From the NCBI RefSeq assembly GCF_014489555.1, contig NZ_CP060784.1, positions 3,658,001 to 3,722,000 of the forward strand: 64,000 bases of DNA, read 5' to 3'. Source of the DNA: Hymenobacter qilianensis. Lineage in GTDB: Bacteria; Bacteroidota; Bacteroidia; Cytophagales; Hymenobacteraceae. Positions 48,762-58,815 of the stretch are shown here, in pieces (the first letter of the stretch is position 1; each line of letters opens with the position of its first letter). Below the pieces are notes generated by a model. It saw only the letters and a list, made by a program, of their open reading frames with translations. It did no database searches and was not told the origin of the DNA. The translations under genes were made by a program, and so were the position numbers.

Positions 48762-49071
48762 ACATAATCACTTGTCCAAAAATAACTTGATAATAAGGTA
48801 TTGATTCAAGCGGACTTAGCAAAGAAAGAAACTCTTGCCTAAGCTAAAATAGTCATATTAAATCTTGTTTTTTGAACACGTATTAATAGCGCGACTTCCA
48901 TCTATTGCGCCAAAAAAGCCAACAGGAGCGAGGGCTACCAATGTCTTTGCGAACAGACCAGTAAATCTTCAGGTCGCGGCTCTCGACAAAGTGGCTTCGC
49001 TTTCGTATCTTCTCTTTCTCAGCGTAACCCTGCCGTGGTTGTGGCAAATTTCAGGTGTGCTGGGGGCAATT
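48762..49071. other. AT-rich divergent promoter region
   Basis: About 310 bp between the divergent histidine kinase and BLUF genes. The part next to the kinase (48762-48870) is strongly AT-rich. No open frame before the BLUF ATG has support. Confidence 0.45.
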
Positions 49072-49470
49072 ATGCTATACCAACTGTGCTACGTGAGTCG
49101 GGCCGTGACACCGCTGAGCTACCCGGAACTGCGCGCCCTGGTGGCCCAGGCCCGTGCCTATAACGCGGCGCACGGCATCACCGGCATCCTGTTTTATGGC
49201 GAGGGCAATTTTGCCCAGGTGCTGGAAGGCGAGCAGGCAGAGGTGGAGCGCCTGTTCGACTGCATTCAGCACGATGCACGGCACTACGACGTGACGGTGA
49301 TTACGCGCGTGACCCGTCCCCGGCGCACCTATCCGCAGTGGGGCATGGCAGGCCATCGGTTGGCAGAAGCACAGTTTGCTGAGCTGGTTAAGTACCTGCC
49401 CGAAGAAGCAGACGCGCCGCCGTTGGAAGCTCGCCTGGAGGCATTCGTTAGTAAGAGTGAGCAATTGTAA
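49072..49470 (+). CDS. BLUF-domain blue-light photoreceptor
   Basis: 132 residues from the ATG at 49072 (a 69-codon upstream extension is not domain-like). BLUF proteins bind FAD and change hydrogen bonding on blue light. Key residues are kept with exact spacing as in AppA: Tyr7 (LCYVS), Asn31 (AYNAAHGITG) and Gln49 (NFAQVLEG). The semi-conserved Trp/Met region (YPQWGMAGH) follows. It is a short single-domain form without an effector, which normally acts by binding a partner protein. An esterase lies 80 bp downstream on the same strand. Confidence 0.93.
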   Translation: MLYQLCYVSRAVTPLSYPELRALVAQARAYNAAHGITGILFYGEGNFAQVLEGEQAEVERLFDCIQHDARHYDVTVITRVTRPRRTYPQWGMAGHRLAEAQFAELVKYLPEEADAPPLEARLEAFVSKSEQL

Positions 49471-49550
49471 GCTTTGCCTACTGCGCCTCAACTACCTAGC
49501 TCTACTGTACGTAAGGCAATGACCAATCCTTACACCTAACACCCCCTCTT

Positions 49551-50690
49551 ATGAATTATTCTTTCCTTCGCCCGGCCGGTCTGGCTGGACTGATGGCTCC
49601 TGCCTTGGCGAGCTGCCTGCTGTTAAGCAGCTGTGATACCAAGCCGAAAGCCACCGAAACCGACACCCAGGCCACAGCGGCCGATAGCACTGCCACCGCA
49701 ACGACCGGCGAAGTGAAGCCCACCGGCGCCAAACCGGCGTGGGGGCCAAATCTGAAGCCTGAGATGCAGGCAGTCATTGAGCAGCTAATGAGCTTCAACA
49801 ATAAGCCGCTGCCTGAGTTGACTGCCGTTCAGGCCCGCAAGCAGCCGAGCCCTGCCGACGCGGCCATGAAGCAGATGCAGGCCAGCAATATCACGCCCCC
49901 GCCCATGCAGGTGGACACAGCCAGCCAAACCCTAATGCCCGGCGTGAAGGCGCGCATTTATACGCCCAAGGCCGGCGCAGCTCCCTTTCCAGTAATTGTG
50001 TATTACCATGGCGGCGGCTGGGTAATTGCCACCATCGACACATATCATGCTTCCGCGCAGGCATTGACCGAGCAAACCGGGGCCGTGGTAGTATCGGTAG
50101 AGTATCGCAAGGGGCCGGAGCATAAGTTCCCGACGGCCCACGACGACGCATTCGCCGCTTATCAGTGGGCGCTGAAAAATGCCGCCAGCATTAAAGGTGA
50201 TCCGAAGCGAGTAGCGGTGGCGGGCGAAAGCGCCGGCGGTGGTCTGGCGTGCGCCGTGAGCATGCAGGCCCGCGACAAAGGCGTGGCGCTGCCCAAGCAT
50301 CAGCTGTTGGTGTACCCCATTGCGGGCTCCGACACTAATACGCCTTCTTACCAAAAGAACACGGAGACCGCGCCGCTTAATAAAGCAGGCATGGAGTGGT
50401 TCTTCAAGAACTACCTGCGTACTCCCGCTGACGGAAAGGACCCACGCATCAACCTGGTGGCCGCGAATCTGAAAGGCTTGCCGCCGACCACCATCATCGC
50501 CGCCGAATACGACCCGCTGACGAGCGAAGGCAAAACCCTCGCTGATAAGCTCACAGCCGCCGGCGTGAAAGTGAATTATAAGCTCTACGATGGCACCACT
50601 CACGAATTCTTCGGGATGGCGGCTGTAGTACCCGAGGCCAAGCAGGCCCAGGGCGTGGCAGTAGCGGATCTGAAGGGCGCGCTGAAGTAA
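49551..50690 (+). CDS. Alpha/beta hydrolase (HSL-family esterase) lipoprotein
   Basis: 379 residues. A lipoprotein signal ends LLLSSC, followed by a Thr/Ala-rich linker. The hormone-sensitive lipase group is shown by the oxyanion motif YYHGGGWVIAT (HGGG) and the nucleophile GESAGGGLA; the catalytic Asp is in AEYDPLTSEGK and His in DGTTHEFFGM. It cleaves short acyl esters, presumably in the periplasm. It may be co-transcribed with the BLUF gene. Confidence 0.92.
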   Translation: MNYSFLRPAGLAGLMAPALASCLLLSSCDTKPKATETDTQATAADSTATATTGEVKPTGAKPAWGPNLKPEMQAVIEQLMSFNNKPLPELTAVQARKQPSPADAAMKQMQASNITPPPMQVDTASQTLMPGVKARIYTPKAGAAPFPVIVYYHGGGWVIATIDTYHASAQALTEQTGAVVVSVEYRKGPEHKFPTAHDDAFAAYQWALKNAASIKGDPKRVAVAGESAGGGLACAVSMQARDKGVALPKHQLLVYPIAGSDTNTPSYQKNTETAPLNKAGMEWFFKNYLRTPADGKDPRINLVAANLKGLPPTTIIAAEYDPLTSEGKTLADKLTAAGVKVNYKLYDGTTHEFFGMAAVVPEAKQAQGVAVADLKGALK

Positions 50691-50707
50691 ACCTAGCTGC
50701 TCTCTGT

Positions 50708-50747
50708 AAAAAAAGCCCCCCGCTTGTTGAAGTGGGGGCTTTTTTTG
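50708..50747 (+). terminator. Rho-independent terminator
   Basis: AAAAAAAGCCCCCCGCTT ... AGTGGGGGCTTTTTTT hairpin with a T-run 17 bp after the esterase stop. Confidence 0.9.
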
Positions 50748-50854
50748 CGAAGTGTAAAAGCAGCAGCAGACTACTGCAATCGTGTGGTCAGCGTTCTTCT
50801 TACTCTCGTGAACAGCGGCGGCTAGGTTGGGCTAAAAGGTCAGATTGCCTTCGT

Positions 50855-50862
50855 TAGCTTTG
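50855..50862 (+). promoter_or_regulatory. Probable -7 element (TAGCTTTG) for the RNA methyltransferase
   Basis: Exact TAnnTTTG match about 116 bp before the ATG at 50978. No clear -33 box was found. Confidence 0.4.
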
Positions 50863-50977
50863 TAGCGCGGCCGAGCGGCAGCTCGCAGGGGCCGTTGTTG
50901 GGGCAGAATTTCGTGCCTGACAGTGAAAAAAAAGGGGCGTAATCTCCGGCAAAGTAACAGGCAACAGCACAGCTCCT

Positions 50978-51721
50978 ATGGTCAGTAAAGCGTTAAAAAG
51001 CCGCGTAGAGCAGCTCAAACAAAAGAAATACCGCAAACGCTTGGGGCTGTTTCTGGTGGAGGGCGGCAAAAGCGTGCTGGAGCTGCTGGCATCGGATTTA
51101 GTAACCGAACGCGTATTTCTGACGGCTGAGTACGCCGCCAAAATTCCGCCACTACCGACGGCTGTGCCTTTCGAGCTGGTATCGGAAGAAGAGCTAACTC
51201 GCCTCGGGACCCTGGCCACCAATACAACAGCCCTGGCCATCGCCCATCTGCCGGCCGAGCCGCCGCTTTTGTCCCCCACAAACACCTTATTGCTGGCGTT
51301 GGACCAGGTGCGCGACCCCGGCAACATGGGCACGCTCATTCGGCTGGCCGACTGGTACGGCCTACAAGGCGTGGTGTGCTCCGATACCTGCGCCGACCCA
51401 TGGGCGCCCAAAACCATAGCCTCCACCATGGGCTCGTTCGCCCGCGTGCCCGTCTGGCAGCGCGATTTGCCCGAGTGGCTCGACAATTTGCCCCCCAGCG
51501 TGCCCCGCTACGGTGCCCACCTCGAAGGCGACAACGTGCACCGCCTCACCCTGCAACCGTCGGGCGTGCTCATCATGGGCAGCGAGTCGCACGGCCCGCG
51601 GCCGGAGGTGCTGGAGCGCCTCACGCAGCGGCTCTACATTCCGGGCGCTGGCGGCGCCGAAAGCCTGAACGTGGCTATTTCAGCGGCGATTCTGCTGGAT
51701 AACTTTCACCGGGAACTGTAA
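50978..51721 (+). CDS. TrmH/SpoU family RNA 2'-O-methyltransferase
   Basis: 247 residues. The N-terminal SpoU substrate-binding region (KKYRKRLGLFLVEGGKSVLE) precedes a deep-knot SAM-binding domain with motif 1 ALDQVRDPGNMGTLIRLADW, motif 2 GVLIMGSESHGPRPEVLERL and motif 3 YIPGAGGAESLNVAISAAIL. Motif 2 ends in GSESHGP rather than the more usual GSEGxG. It methylates a ribose in rRNA or tRNA. The exact site is not known. Confidence 0.93.
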   Translation: MVSKALKSRVEQLKQKKYRKRLGLFLVEGGKSVLELLASDLVTERVFLTAEYAAKIPPLPTAVPFELVSEEELTRLGTLATNTTALAIAHLPAEPPLLSPTNTLLLALDQVRDPGNMGTLIRLADWYGLQGVVCSDTCADPWAPKTIASTMGSFARVPVWQRDLPEWLDNLPPSVPRYGAHLEGDNVHRLTLQPSGVLIMGSESHGPRPEVLERLTQRLYIPGAGGAESLNVAISAAILLDNFHREL

Positions 51722-51841
51722 TGAGTAGTTGTCAGATCAATGAAATGATATGAAGCTCGTAGTTGAACTCAGCTGCAAGCTATTCGGCCATTACTTCCAG
51801 TAGCGACAACCAATTGTCAGTCATTGCGTCAAAACTGGAGA

Positions 51842-51899
51842 AGCTGTAAAAAAGCCCCCGGTAGCCTCTGCAGAGGCTACCGGGGGCTTTTTTACAGCT
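51842..51899. terminator. 58-bp perfect palindrome, bidirectional terminator
   Basis: Arms 51842-51870 and 51871-51899 are exact complements with no spacer (left arm begins AGCTGTAAAAAAGCCCCCGG). It lies between the convergent methyltransferase and USP genes and has T-runs both ways. Confidence 0.85.
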
Positions 51900-51957
51900 G
51901 CGCGAATGATTGCACAATGCATCACTTGCCTCAGCAAAGTGGCCGTGCGTCGGGGCT

Positions 51958-52833
51958 TTAGCCATCGATGGCTGGCACTACCAGCACGGGCACCGGGCTG
52001 CGCATCAGCAGCTGACTGGTGATGCTACGGTGAAAAAAGCCCCCCAGCACACTGCGCCGCCGGGCCAGCAGAATCAGACAGTCGGCCTTGGTGGAAGCCA
52101 GCGCTTCCAGAATGCCTAAATCGGGGTGAATGGCATAATAGCCTTCCACTGAAAGTCGGGGCCCGTCGGTGGGTAGTAGGCCGCTGTTGCCCACATAATG
52201 CAGGGCCGAGGCGCAGGCCATATCATTTTGCATAGCGGCTGCCGTGATAACCGTGGTGCGCTGGGGCCGCAGCTTGTGCAGAATGTGGGGCGCCAGCGCA
52301 TGAGGCGGTAGCGCAAAGGCCTCGGCATCAGCGGCAATTGCCACGTGCTGCGGAGCGGCCGGACCCGTGTAGGATTGGGGCACCAACAGCAGCGGCAGCT
52401 CCACATTGCGGAGCACATCCAGCGTGGCGGCCCCCAGATCGAAGTCGGCGCGCTCCGCATGGGGGCGACCCAGCACAAACAGCGCCGGATGGTAGCGCCG
52501 GGCCAGGTCGTTGATGACAGCGGGAAAAAGATCGGTGGCTAACTCGATGGTGGTCGGCGAATCCAGGCCGGCGGCCATTTCCTGCAGCGCCTGCTCCAGG
52601 TATACGGTGGATTGCTGATCTGCCGGGGCTTTGCTGGTTTTCCGCAGCAGACCCCGATGATTGGAGTGCAGCAGCACCAGCCGGGCCCCGAGCGGCGCGG
52701 CCAATTCGTTCGCAAACTGCACCGCCCGCCTGCTTTCAGGGAAAAAACTGGTCAGCACAATGAAGGTGATAGTCGTGCTGTCAGCGGCCGTCGGCTCGGC
52801 GGAAGTAGCAGGCTTTGGGGGAGTATCCATCAT
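51958..52833 (-). CDS. Universal stress protein, two Usp domains (1 of 5)
   Basis: 291 residues from the ATG at 52833 (upstream extension rejected: no domain there). Two Usp folds: the first starts FIVLTSFFPESRRAVQFANE, the second near QHVAIAADAEAFALPP. The domain ends read LGRPHAERADF and RRRSVLGGFFHRSITSQLLM. The ATP-site G-x2-G-x9-G(S/T) pattern is degenerate: the final GS is HRS, as in its paralogues, so ATP binding is doubtful. USPs are cytoplasmic stress survival proteins. It is separated from the other four by the antiporter and ATPase. Confidence 0.9.
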   Translation of the reverse strand: MMDTPPKPATSAEPTAADSTTITFIVLTSFFPESRRAVQFANELAAPLGARLVLLHSNHRGLLRKTSKAPADQQSTVYLEQALQEMAAGLDSPTTIELATDLFPAVINDLARRYHPALFVLGRPHAERADFDLGAATLDVLRNVELPLLLVPQSYTGPAAPQHVAIAADAEAFALPPHALAPHILHKLRPQRTTVITAAAMQNDMACASALHYVGNSGLLPTDGPRLSVEGYYAIHPDLGILEALASTKADCLILLARRRSVLGGFFHRSITSQLLMRSPVPVLVVPAIDG

Positions 52834-53169
52834 GAGAGAAGCTGTTATCCGTGGTGAAGGCTTAGCGTTGGGAAGAGTGGGCCTACAGTGCGGAGCGTGA
52901 AGGGTAAACAGGCCGCCACCAGTCATACAGTGTCGGATGTTAAGTATAAGCAAAGCTGTACACAAATGGAGAGGTAATGCCATGATCCCACTCAGGCAGT
53001 AAGGTGAGGTAAGTCATGGCAGGTTTCGGTGGTCACAGCGATGTTTACGGACCAGGCTGGCCGGCTGGTGCCGACATGCTCGTGGGGGCTTTTCTGGGGA
53101 AATTGAAGCCCCGAGCAACCGGAAAAACTCGGTTTCGCCTCTGTTATTCTTACTTCAATAGCTGCCCGC
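52834..53169. other. Divergent intergenic region
   Basis: About 335 bp between the USP gene (minus) and the antiporter gene (plus). It must hold both promoters, but no TAnnTTTG or TGAT-N4-ATCA site is clear. A C5 half-motif (GTGGGGGCTTTTC) lies at about 53083-53095. Confidence 0.45.
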
Positions 53170-54171
53170 ATGCTGAATCTGGCCACTGACATTCTGGGTT
53201 TTCTGTTTTGCACCGGCATCATTGTCGTAAGCGGTACGAAGCTGTCGAAATACGGCGATCAGCTTGCTATCCTAACCGGTATCAGTCGGGCGTGGCTGGG
53301 CCTGGTGCTGCTGGCATCGGTTACGTCGTTGCCGGAGCTGCTTACCAGCATCAGCGCGGTAGCCATCGTGGGCGCTCCTGACCTGGCCATGGGCAACATT
53401 CTGGGCAGCTGCGCCTTCAATATTCTGATTCTGGCCTGGGTGTATTTATTTGCCCCCCAGCGGGCGTTGCGGCTGCCGGTGAGTGCGGAACACACGCTTT
53501 CCGCCTCTCTGGGTGTGCTGATGCTGAGCGTGGTAGGAGTAGGCTTTCTTGCCCCGGAAGCCTTCGGAACCTTGGGCTGGATGGGCGGCTACAGCGTGGT
53601 GCTGGCGCTGCTGTACTTCCTGTCGATGTATAGCATTTTTCAATACGGAAACACCACCGCACCCGCATCGGAAGCAGGCCCCGCCGCATTTAAAGCCGAT
53701 ACTAAGCTGCAACCGGTGGTGCTTCAGCTGCTTCTGCACGCCGGACTGGTGGTGCTCAGCGCGCTGGCGCTCCCTTATTTTAGCGAGCATCTGGCCGAGG
53801 CCAGCGGTTTGGGCGAAAGCTTCTTCGGTTCATTTTTTCTGGCCATTACCACTTCCCTGCCCGAAATCGTGGTGTCGCTGGCGGCAGTGCGGCTGGGCAG
53901 CATCGATATGGCGCTGGGCAACTTATTTGGCAGCAACTTATTTAATCTATTTGTTCTGAGCCTGAGTGATATGGCCTTTCTGTCCGGCCCAATTATCGCG
54001 CACGTAAGCACCAGCCATCTGCTCACAGTGATGGGGGGTATTATCCTGACGGCTCTCAGTATTATGAGCCTGTTGCCGCACCCTGGTCAGGTTCTTCGGT
54101 TGTCACCGGGGGCCCTCAGTATAGTGCTCATCTATGGCTTGCTGACCCTGCTGCTGTATCACAATCGCTAG
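53170..54171 (+). CDS. CaCA-family Na+/Ca2+ antiporter
   Basis: 333 residues with about ten membrane helices. The two inverted alpha repeats are seen as LASVTSLPELLTSISAV...MGNILGSCAFNI and LAITTSLPEIVVSLAAV...ALGNLFGSNLFNL. The family exchanges Ca2+ (or another cation) for Na+/H+ across the inner membrane. Its 3' end overlaps the convergent P-type ATPase gene by four bases, so the two cation transporters are tightly paired. Confidence 0.94.
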   Translation: MLNLATDILGFLFCTGIIVVSGTKLSKYGDQLAILTGISRAWLGLVLLASVTSLPELLTSISAVAIVGAPDLAMGNILGSCAFNILILAWVYLFAPQRALRLPVSAEHTLSASLGVLMLSVVGVGFLAPEAFGTLGWMGGYSVVLALLYFLSMYSIFQYGNTTAPASEAGPAAFKADTKLQPVVLQLLLHAGLVVLSALALPYFSEHLAEASGLGESFFGSFFLAITTSLPEIVVSLAAVRLGSIDMALGNLFGSNLFNLFVLSLSDMAFLSGPIIAHVSTSHLLTVMGGIILTALSIMSLLPHPGQVLRLSPGALSIVLIYGLLTLLLYHNR

Positions 54172-56875
54172 GGTTGGGCGGCCGGCTGCCTGCGCAATTT
54201 CTCTGCATTTTGCCCCCTATGCAGCAGCCATCCAAGTAGTTGGCCCAGTACCAGCACCAGCACAGCCGGGGCCAGAATCAGTACAAGCAGGGAGGTGCTC
54301 AGGGGCTGAATGCCCAGCAGATTGCGCAGCAGCGGCAGGAAGTAAGTCAGCAGCAGCAGACCCGTGCACAGGGCCAGGGCCAGCCACACGTAGCGGTTGC
54401 GCAACACGTCGTTGTGTCTCAAGGGCGTAGCAATACCGGCCATGTTGAACACGTGCAGCAGCTGCGCCCCGGCCAGGCCATAAAACAGAAGATTGTTGCC
54501 GACTTCTTCTGCTACCCCATAGTACTGACGGGCAATGTAATAGCTGCCCAGCAATACCACGGTCATCAGGGCCGCGTAGGCAACGGCCAGTCGCCAGTCG
54601 CCGGGGCGCATGATGGGGCCCTGCGGATCGCGCGGCGGGTGCTGCATCACTCGCGAACTACCTTTGCCCACGCCCAGCGCCAGCGCCGGGAACACGTCGG
54701 TAAGCAGGTTCAAAAACAGGATTTGCAGCGGCAGCAGCCCCAGGCCAGCCCCCAGCAAACCAGCCGCCGTCACTACCAGAATCTCGCTCAGATTGCAGGA
54801 AACCAGATACAGCACAAAGCGCCGGATGTTGGTAAAGATGATGCGACCCTGCTCCACCGCCGCCACGATGGACGCGAACGAATCATCGCGCAACACCAGG
54901 GCGGCCGCCTCACTGGCTACCTGCGTGCCCCGCAGGCCCATGGCCACCCCGATATCTGCTTTTTTAAGGGCCGGCGCGTCATTTACGCCGTCGCCGGTCA
55001 TGGCTACGATGTGGCCGTGCTGCTGATATAGGCTGATCAAATCCAGCTTTTGCGCGGGGCTTACACGGGCAAATACGGCGGTGTGCGCCAGTCGGCCTCC
55101 CTCACCATCGGGGTCCGAAAACAAGCTGGGTAGCTCCGCGCCAGTGATGGCAATGGCTTCCTTGTCGGTAGTCAGGCCCACCTGATGGGCAACGGTGAGG
55201 GCAGTAGCTGGGTGGTCGCCGGTTACCATAATCACCCGGATACCAGCTTGTTGGCAGGAAGCCAGCGCCGGAATTACTTCGGGTCGGGGCGGATCCAGAA
55301 AAGCAACTATCCCCAGCCACACCAGCTCATTGGTCCAGTCGGATTGGTGCTCATCGGGCAACAGCCGGTAAGCGAAGCCCAGCGTCCGCAGCCCGCTTCG
55401 GGCCAGCTCTTCGGCGTGGAGCAGGTATTGAGCCCGCTGTTCCGCGCTAAGAGGCTGAGGGCCGCTGGGGGGCATTTCCAGATAGGTGCAGCTGCGCAAT
55501 ACTTCTTCGGCAGCCCCTTTTACGGCCACCCACACCTGCCCATCAGGGTGCTCATGCACCGTGGCCATCAGGCGGGTATCGGAGTTGAAGGGCTGCTCCG
55601 CCAGGCGGTTGGCGGTGGCGTGCGCGCCGGGTACATCGAAGCGGCTGGTATGGGCAAAGGTCAGCAGGGCTACTTCCAGCGGGTCGCCCAGGGCGGTATC
55701 CGGATCGGTGTGCGAGTAAGTGGCATTATTGCAAAGCGCAGCCACACGCAGCAGCTTCTGAAAGGTGTCGCTGCTGAGCAGTGCCGGTTCAATTTCGGCG
55801 GCGTCGGGCTTCACTTCCACGCGGCCCTCGGGAAGCCAGATGGTGTGCACGGCCATCTGATTCTGGGTGAGCGTGCCCGTTTTGTCCGTGAAGATGACGT
55901 CGGTGCCGCCGAGCGTTTCCACGGCCGCTAACCGCTTTACCAGCACTTTGCGCTCGGCCAGACGCAGCATGCCATAGGCCAGCGCCAGCGTAGCCACAAT
56001 GGACATGCCCTCCGGAATAGCTGCCACGGCCAGCACAATAGCCGTTTTGAACAGCACATAAACCGATTTTCCTTCCAGCAGCCCCCCACTACAAACAGCG
56101 TAGCCAGCCCGAAAGTGATAAAAACCAACTGCCGCGCCAGCTTATTCAGCTTGGCTTCCAGCGGCGTAGCGGTGTGCTTGGCCTCCTGCACCAGCTGGGC
56201 GATGGTGCCCAGCTGCGTTTTGCCCCCCACACCGGTTACAAAGGCCCGGCCCGTGCCATTGACTACGGCCGTGCCCTTAAATAAGTGGTTGGTCTGCTCG
56301 GCGAGGTGCGCCGCCGGGTCGGTAGGTTCCAACTGCTTGCTGACCGGCATCGATTCGCCAGTGAGGGCCGACTCGTTGACTTGCAACTGCTGGGCGTCGA
56401 AAAGCTGGGCGTCGGCGGCTACTACCTCGCCGGCTTCCACCAGCAGCACATCGCCCATCGTAATATCATCAGCCGGAATGGCGCGCACCTGCCCATCGCG
56501 CAGCACCCGGGCGCTGGTTGCGCCCATGCGGCGCAGGGCTATCATAGACGCCTGCGCATTCCACTCCAGCCAGAAGCCAATCAGGGCGTTAATGAGAATA
56601 ACGGCCAGGATGGCGTAACCTTCGGCAAAGTCCTGAAACGCAAAGGAAAAGACAGCCGCGCCACCCAAAACGGCCACAATCATGCTCTTGAACTGGCGCA
56701 GCAATACCCGCGCCCAGCTTTCCTGTACGGCCGTTTCTACGGTGTTGGGGCCATAAATACTCAACCGCCGCTGGGCTTCCGCCTCAGTGAGGCCAGTAGT
56801 CGGCGACGTGGCTGAGTCAGTAAGGGGTGGTACGCTGTTGATGGTGGCTTGCTGCATAGAGTAAGGAGTAAGCAA
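54168..56875 (-). CDS. P-type cation-transporting ATPase, class II (frameshifted)
   Basis: About 902 residues after repair (896 if the second ATG, 56857, is used). N-terminal cation-ATPase domain (GLTEAEAQRRLSIYGPNTVE), actuator NESALTGESMPVS, phosphorylation site FTDKTGTLTQNQMAV, and hinge VAMTGDGVNDAPALKKADIG are all present. Helix 4 reads AIPEGMSIVATLALAYG, close to the PEG-type site of Ca2+/Mn2+ pumps (SERCA/PMCA). It is more likely a Ca2+ or Mn2+ pump than a heavy-metal one; no HMA domain is seen. The break is at C6 56082-56087; a seventh base gives VVGGLLEGKSVYVLF. Confidence 0.92.
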
Positions 56876-57029
56876 CGAGCACAGTGGAACCCCTGGTCCG
56901 AAGCGTACTCCAATCTAGCTAAAAAGCAGCTTTTGAGAACTGTGGTTCGCGCTTTAACGAGTAGAGGGGGACTCTTAAATCGCCCTGTCAAGCACACCGT
57001 TATAATAGTAATTAGCGCGAAGCCACCGA

Positions 57030-57854
57030 CTAGTTTACGGGCAACACCAGCACTGGCACCGGACTGCGGGCAATGATGTGGGCCGTGACGCTGTGGTGAA
57101 AAAGCCCCCCAAGGTAGTTGCGCGACCGCGACAGCACCACCACTAAGTCGGGGCTGACCTGGGTAATGGCTTCGAGCACGCCCACCGCCGGATCGGAGTG
57201 GAGAAAGCCGCGTAAGTCCACCGACCGGACGCCCTTGGTTAGGCCGCTTGCCTGCACGTGCATCAGCGCGCGGGCGCAGCCGGCATCGTCTTCCAGAGCA
57301 GTTACGTGCACGACCGTTACCTCCGCTTTTATGTTTTGGAGCAGCTCAATGACGGCGCCGGCGTTGGCGAGCACAAAGTTCTCCTGATCCACGGCTATCA
57401 TCACGCGGCGCGGCTGGACCGCGGCCGGGGTAGCGTCGGGCACGACCAGCACCGGAAACTGCGCTGCCCGCAGCAGATCGAGGGTGGTGGCACTCAACTG
57501 CTCGGGCGATGCGTGATTGGCCGCCGGCAATCCTACCACGAACAGGCCTGACGGATAGCGGGTCACCAGATCGTGCGCCACTTCCGGCAGCAGATCGGTG
57601 GCCAGCTCCACGGTAGCCGGGGTGTGCAGCTGTGTGGCCAGTCGCTCCAGCAAAGTCGCCGTGTCGGCATCCCGGTCAAGCTCCTGGCGCCGCCAGCCTT
57701 CCCCGGCAAACATATAGAGGTCGTAGAGGGAAGAGCGGTTTACGTGCAGCAGCACCAGTCGGCCGCCCTGGGCGCAAGCCAATGCATCGGCATAGTGCAG
57801 GGCCCGCAGGGCAGCCGGGTAAAAGTTGGTGAGCACAATCAGGGAAATGCCCAT
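57030..57854 (-). CDS. Universal stress protein, two Usp domains (2 of 5)
   Basis: 274 residues, starting at the first ATG followed directly by the Usp fold (GISLIVLTNFYPAALRALHY). The second half ends VVVLSRSRNYLGGLFHHSVT, then AHIIARSPVPVLVLPVN. The usual G(S/T) of the ATP motif is replaced by HS, as in its paralogues. It lies about 39 bp downstream of the next USP on the same strand, and probably shares its transcript. Two GCCCCCC copies sit in or near it. Confidence 0.92.
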   Translation of the reverse strand: MGISLIVLTNFYPAALRALHYADALACAQGGRLVLLHVNRSSLYDLYMFAGEGWRRQELDRDADTATLLERLATQLHTPATVELATDLLPEVAHDLVTRYPSGLFVVGLPAANHASPEQLSATTLDLLRAAQFPVLVVPDATPAAVQPRRVMIAVDQENFVLANAGAVIELLQNIKAEVTVVHVTALEDDAGCARALMHVQASGLTKGVRSVDLRGFLHSDPAVGVLEAITQVSPDLVVVLSRSRNYLGGLFHHSVTAHIIARSPVPVLVLPVN

Positions 57855-57893
57855 GGCAGTACCGGTTGTTAGGCGACGTGGGTGCGGCGTGAA

Positions 57894-58718
57894 CTAATCC
57901 ATAGCCGGAATCAGCAGAACCGGAATAGGGCTTTCGCCGATAATCTGGGCCGTAACGCTGCGATGAAACAGGCCGCCGAGCAGACTATGGCGCCGCGCAA
58001 TCACGACCAGCAGATCGGCCTCCAGCTCGGCCGCGCCCTGCAAAATTCCCTCCGCCACGCTGGTGTGGTACACGATGCGAACCGGGTCAGTTTCTTTCAC
58101 CGATAGCAGACCGCTTTTCCGCACACTGTGCAAGGCATCCTGGCCGGCGGCCGCGCCGGGGTCTTTTTGGTCCGTTACGTGGATAATGGTGAGCGTGGCC
58201 TGCAACGAGAGCAAGAGGTGCTGGAGGATATCCTGGTTTTCATACAGCATAAAATCCTCGCCATCAACGGCTAACAGTAAGCGGCGCGGTGGAAAAGTGT
58301 CCCAGCCCACGGTGGGCACCGTGAGCAGCGGGTGGGGCACATGGCGCAGCAGATCCATGGCCGCATTAACGATGCCTTCGGCCGGCATAACCGCTGTGCC
58401 CGGCCGCCCCAGCACCAGCAGCTGCGGATGATGCTGGCGCACGGCCTCCGTCACGGCATCGGGCAGGTAGCCTTCCGAAATTTCCACCTGAGTAGGCACG
58501 GGTTGGCTGCTGGCCAGCTTCGTCAGCGCTTCGAGGGTTTCGCGCTCATTGTGGTGGGCTCCGCGGTTGGTGTACTCTTCGGGCGAAAGCAGCCCGTCGT
58601 GGCGCACGTGCAGCAGCACCAGCTGCGACTGCAAGGGCAACGCCAAGCCAGCGGCGTAGGAAAGAGCGCGGTTGGAAACGGCGAAGAAATCGGTCAGAAC
58701 AACGATAGGAGATGTCAT
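57894..58718 (-). CDS. Universal stress protein, two Usp domains (3 of 5)
   Basis: 274 residues. Domain 1 begins SPIVVLTDFFAVSNRALSYA; domain 2 begins about PPRRLLLAVDGEDFMLYENQ and ends ARRHSLLGGLFHRSVTAQII. The last block is almost identical to the corresponding block in the fifth copy (62320-63141), indicating a recent duplication. It is followed by USP 2 and preceded by the truncated haemoglobin gene 97 bp upstream, all on the minus strand. Confidence 0.92.
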   Translation of the reverse strand: MTSPIVVLTDFFAVSNRALSYAAGLALPLQSQLVLLHVRHDGLLSPEEYTNRGAHHNERETLEALTKLASSQPVPTQVEISEGYLPDAVTEAVRQHHPQLLVLGRPGTAVMPAEGIVNAAMDLLRHVPHPLLTVPTVGWDTFPPRRLLLAVDGEDFMLYENQDILQHLLLSLQATLTIIHVTDQKDPGAAAGQDALHSVRKSGLLSVKETDPVRIVYHTSVAEGILQGAAELEADLLVVIARRHSLLGGLFHRSVTAQIIGESPIPVLLIPAMD

Positions 58719-58815
58719 GGTGGCGAGCTGATAGACGTGACAGACAGGTTTAAAACTGGCTTAAAATAACGCTGGGGGGCTTTTGTGGGGAACAAATACG
58801 CGACGTACGCAGGCG

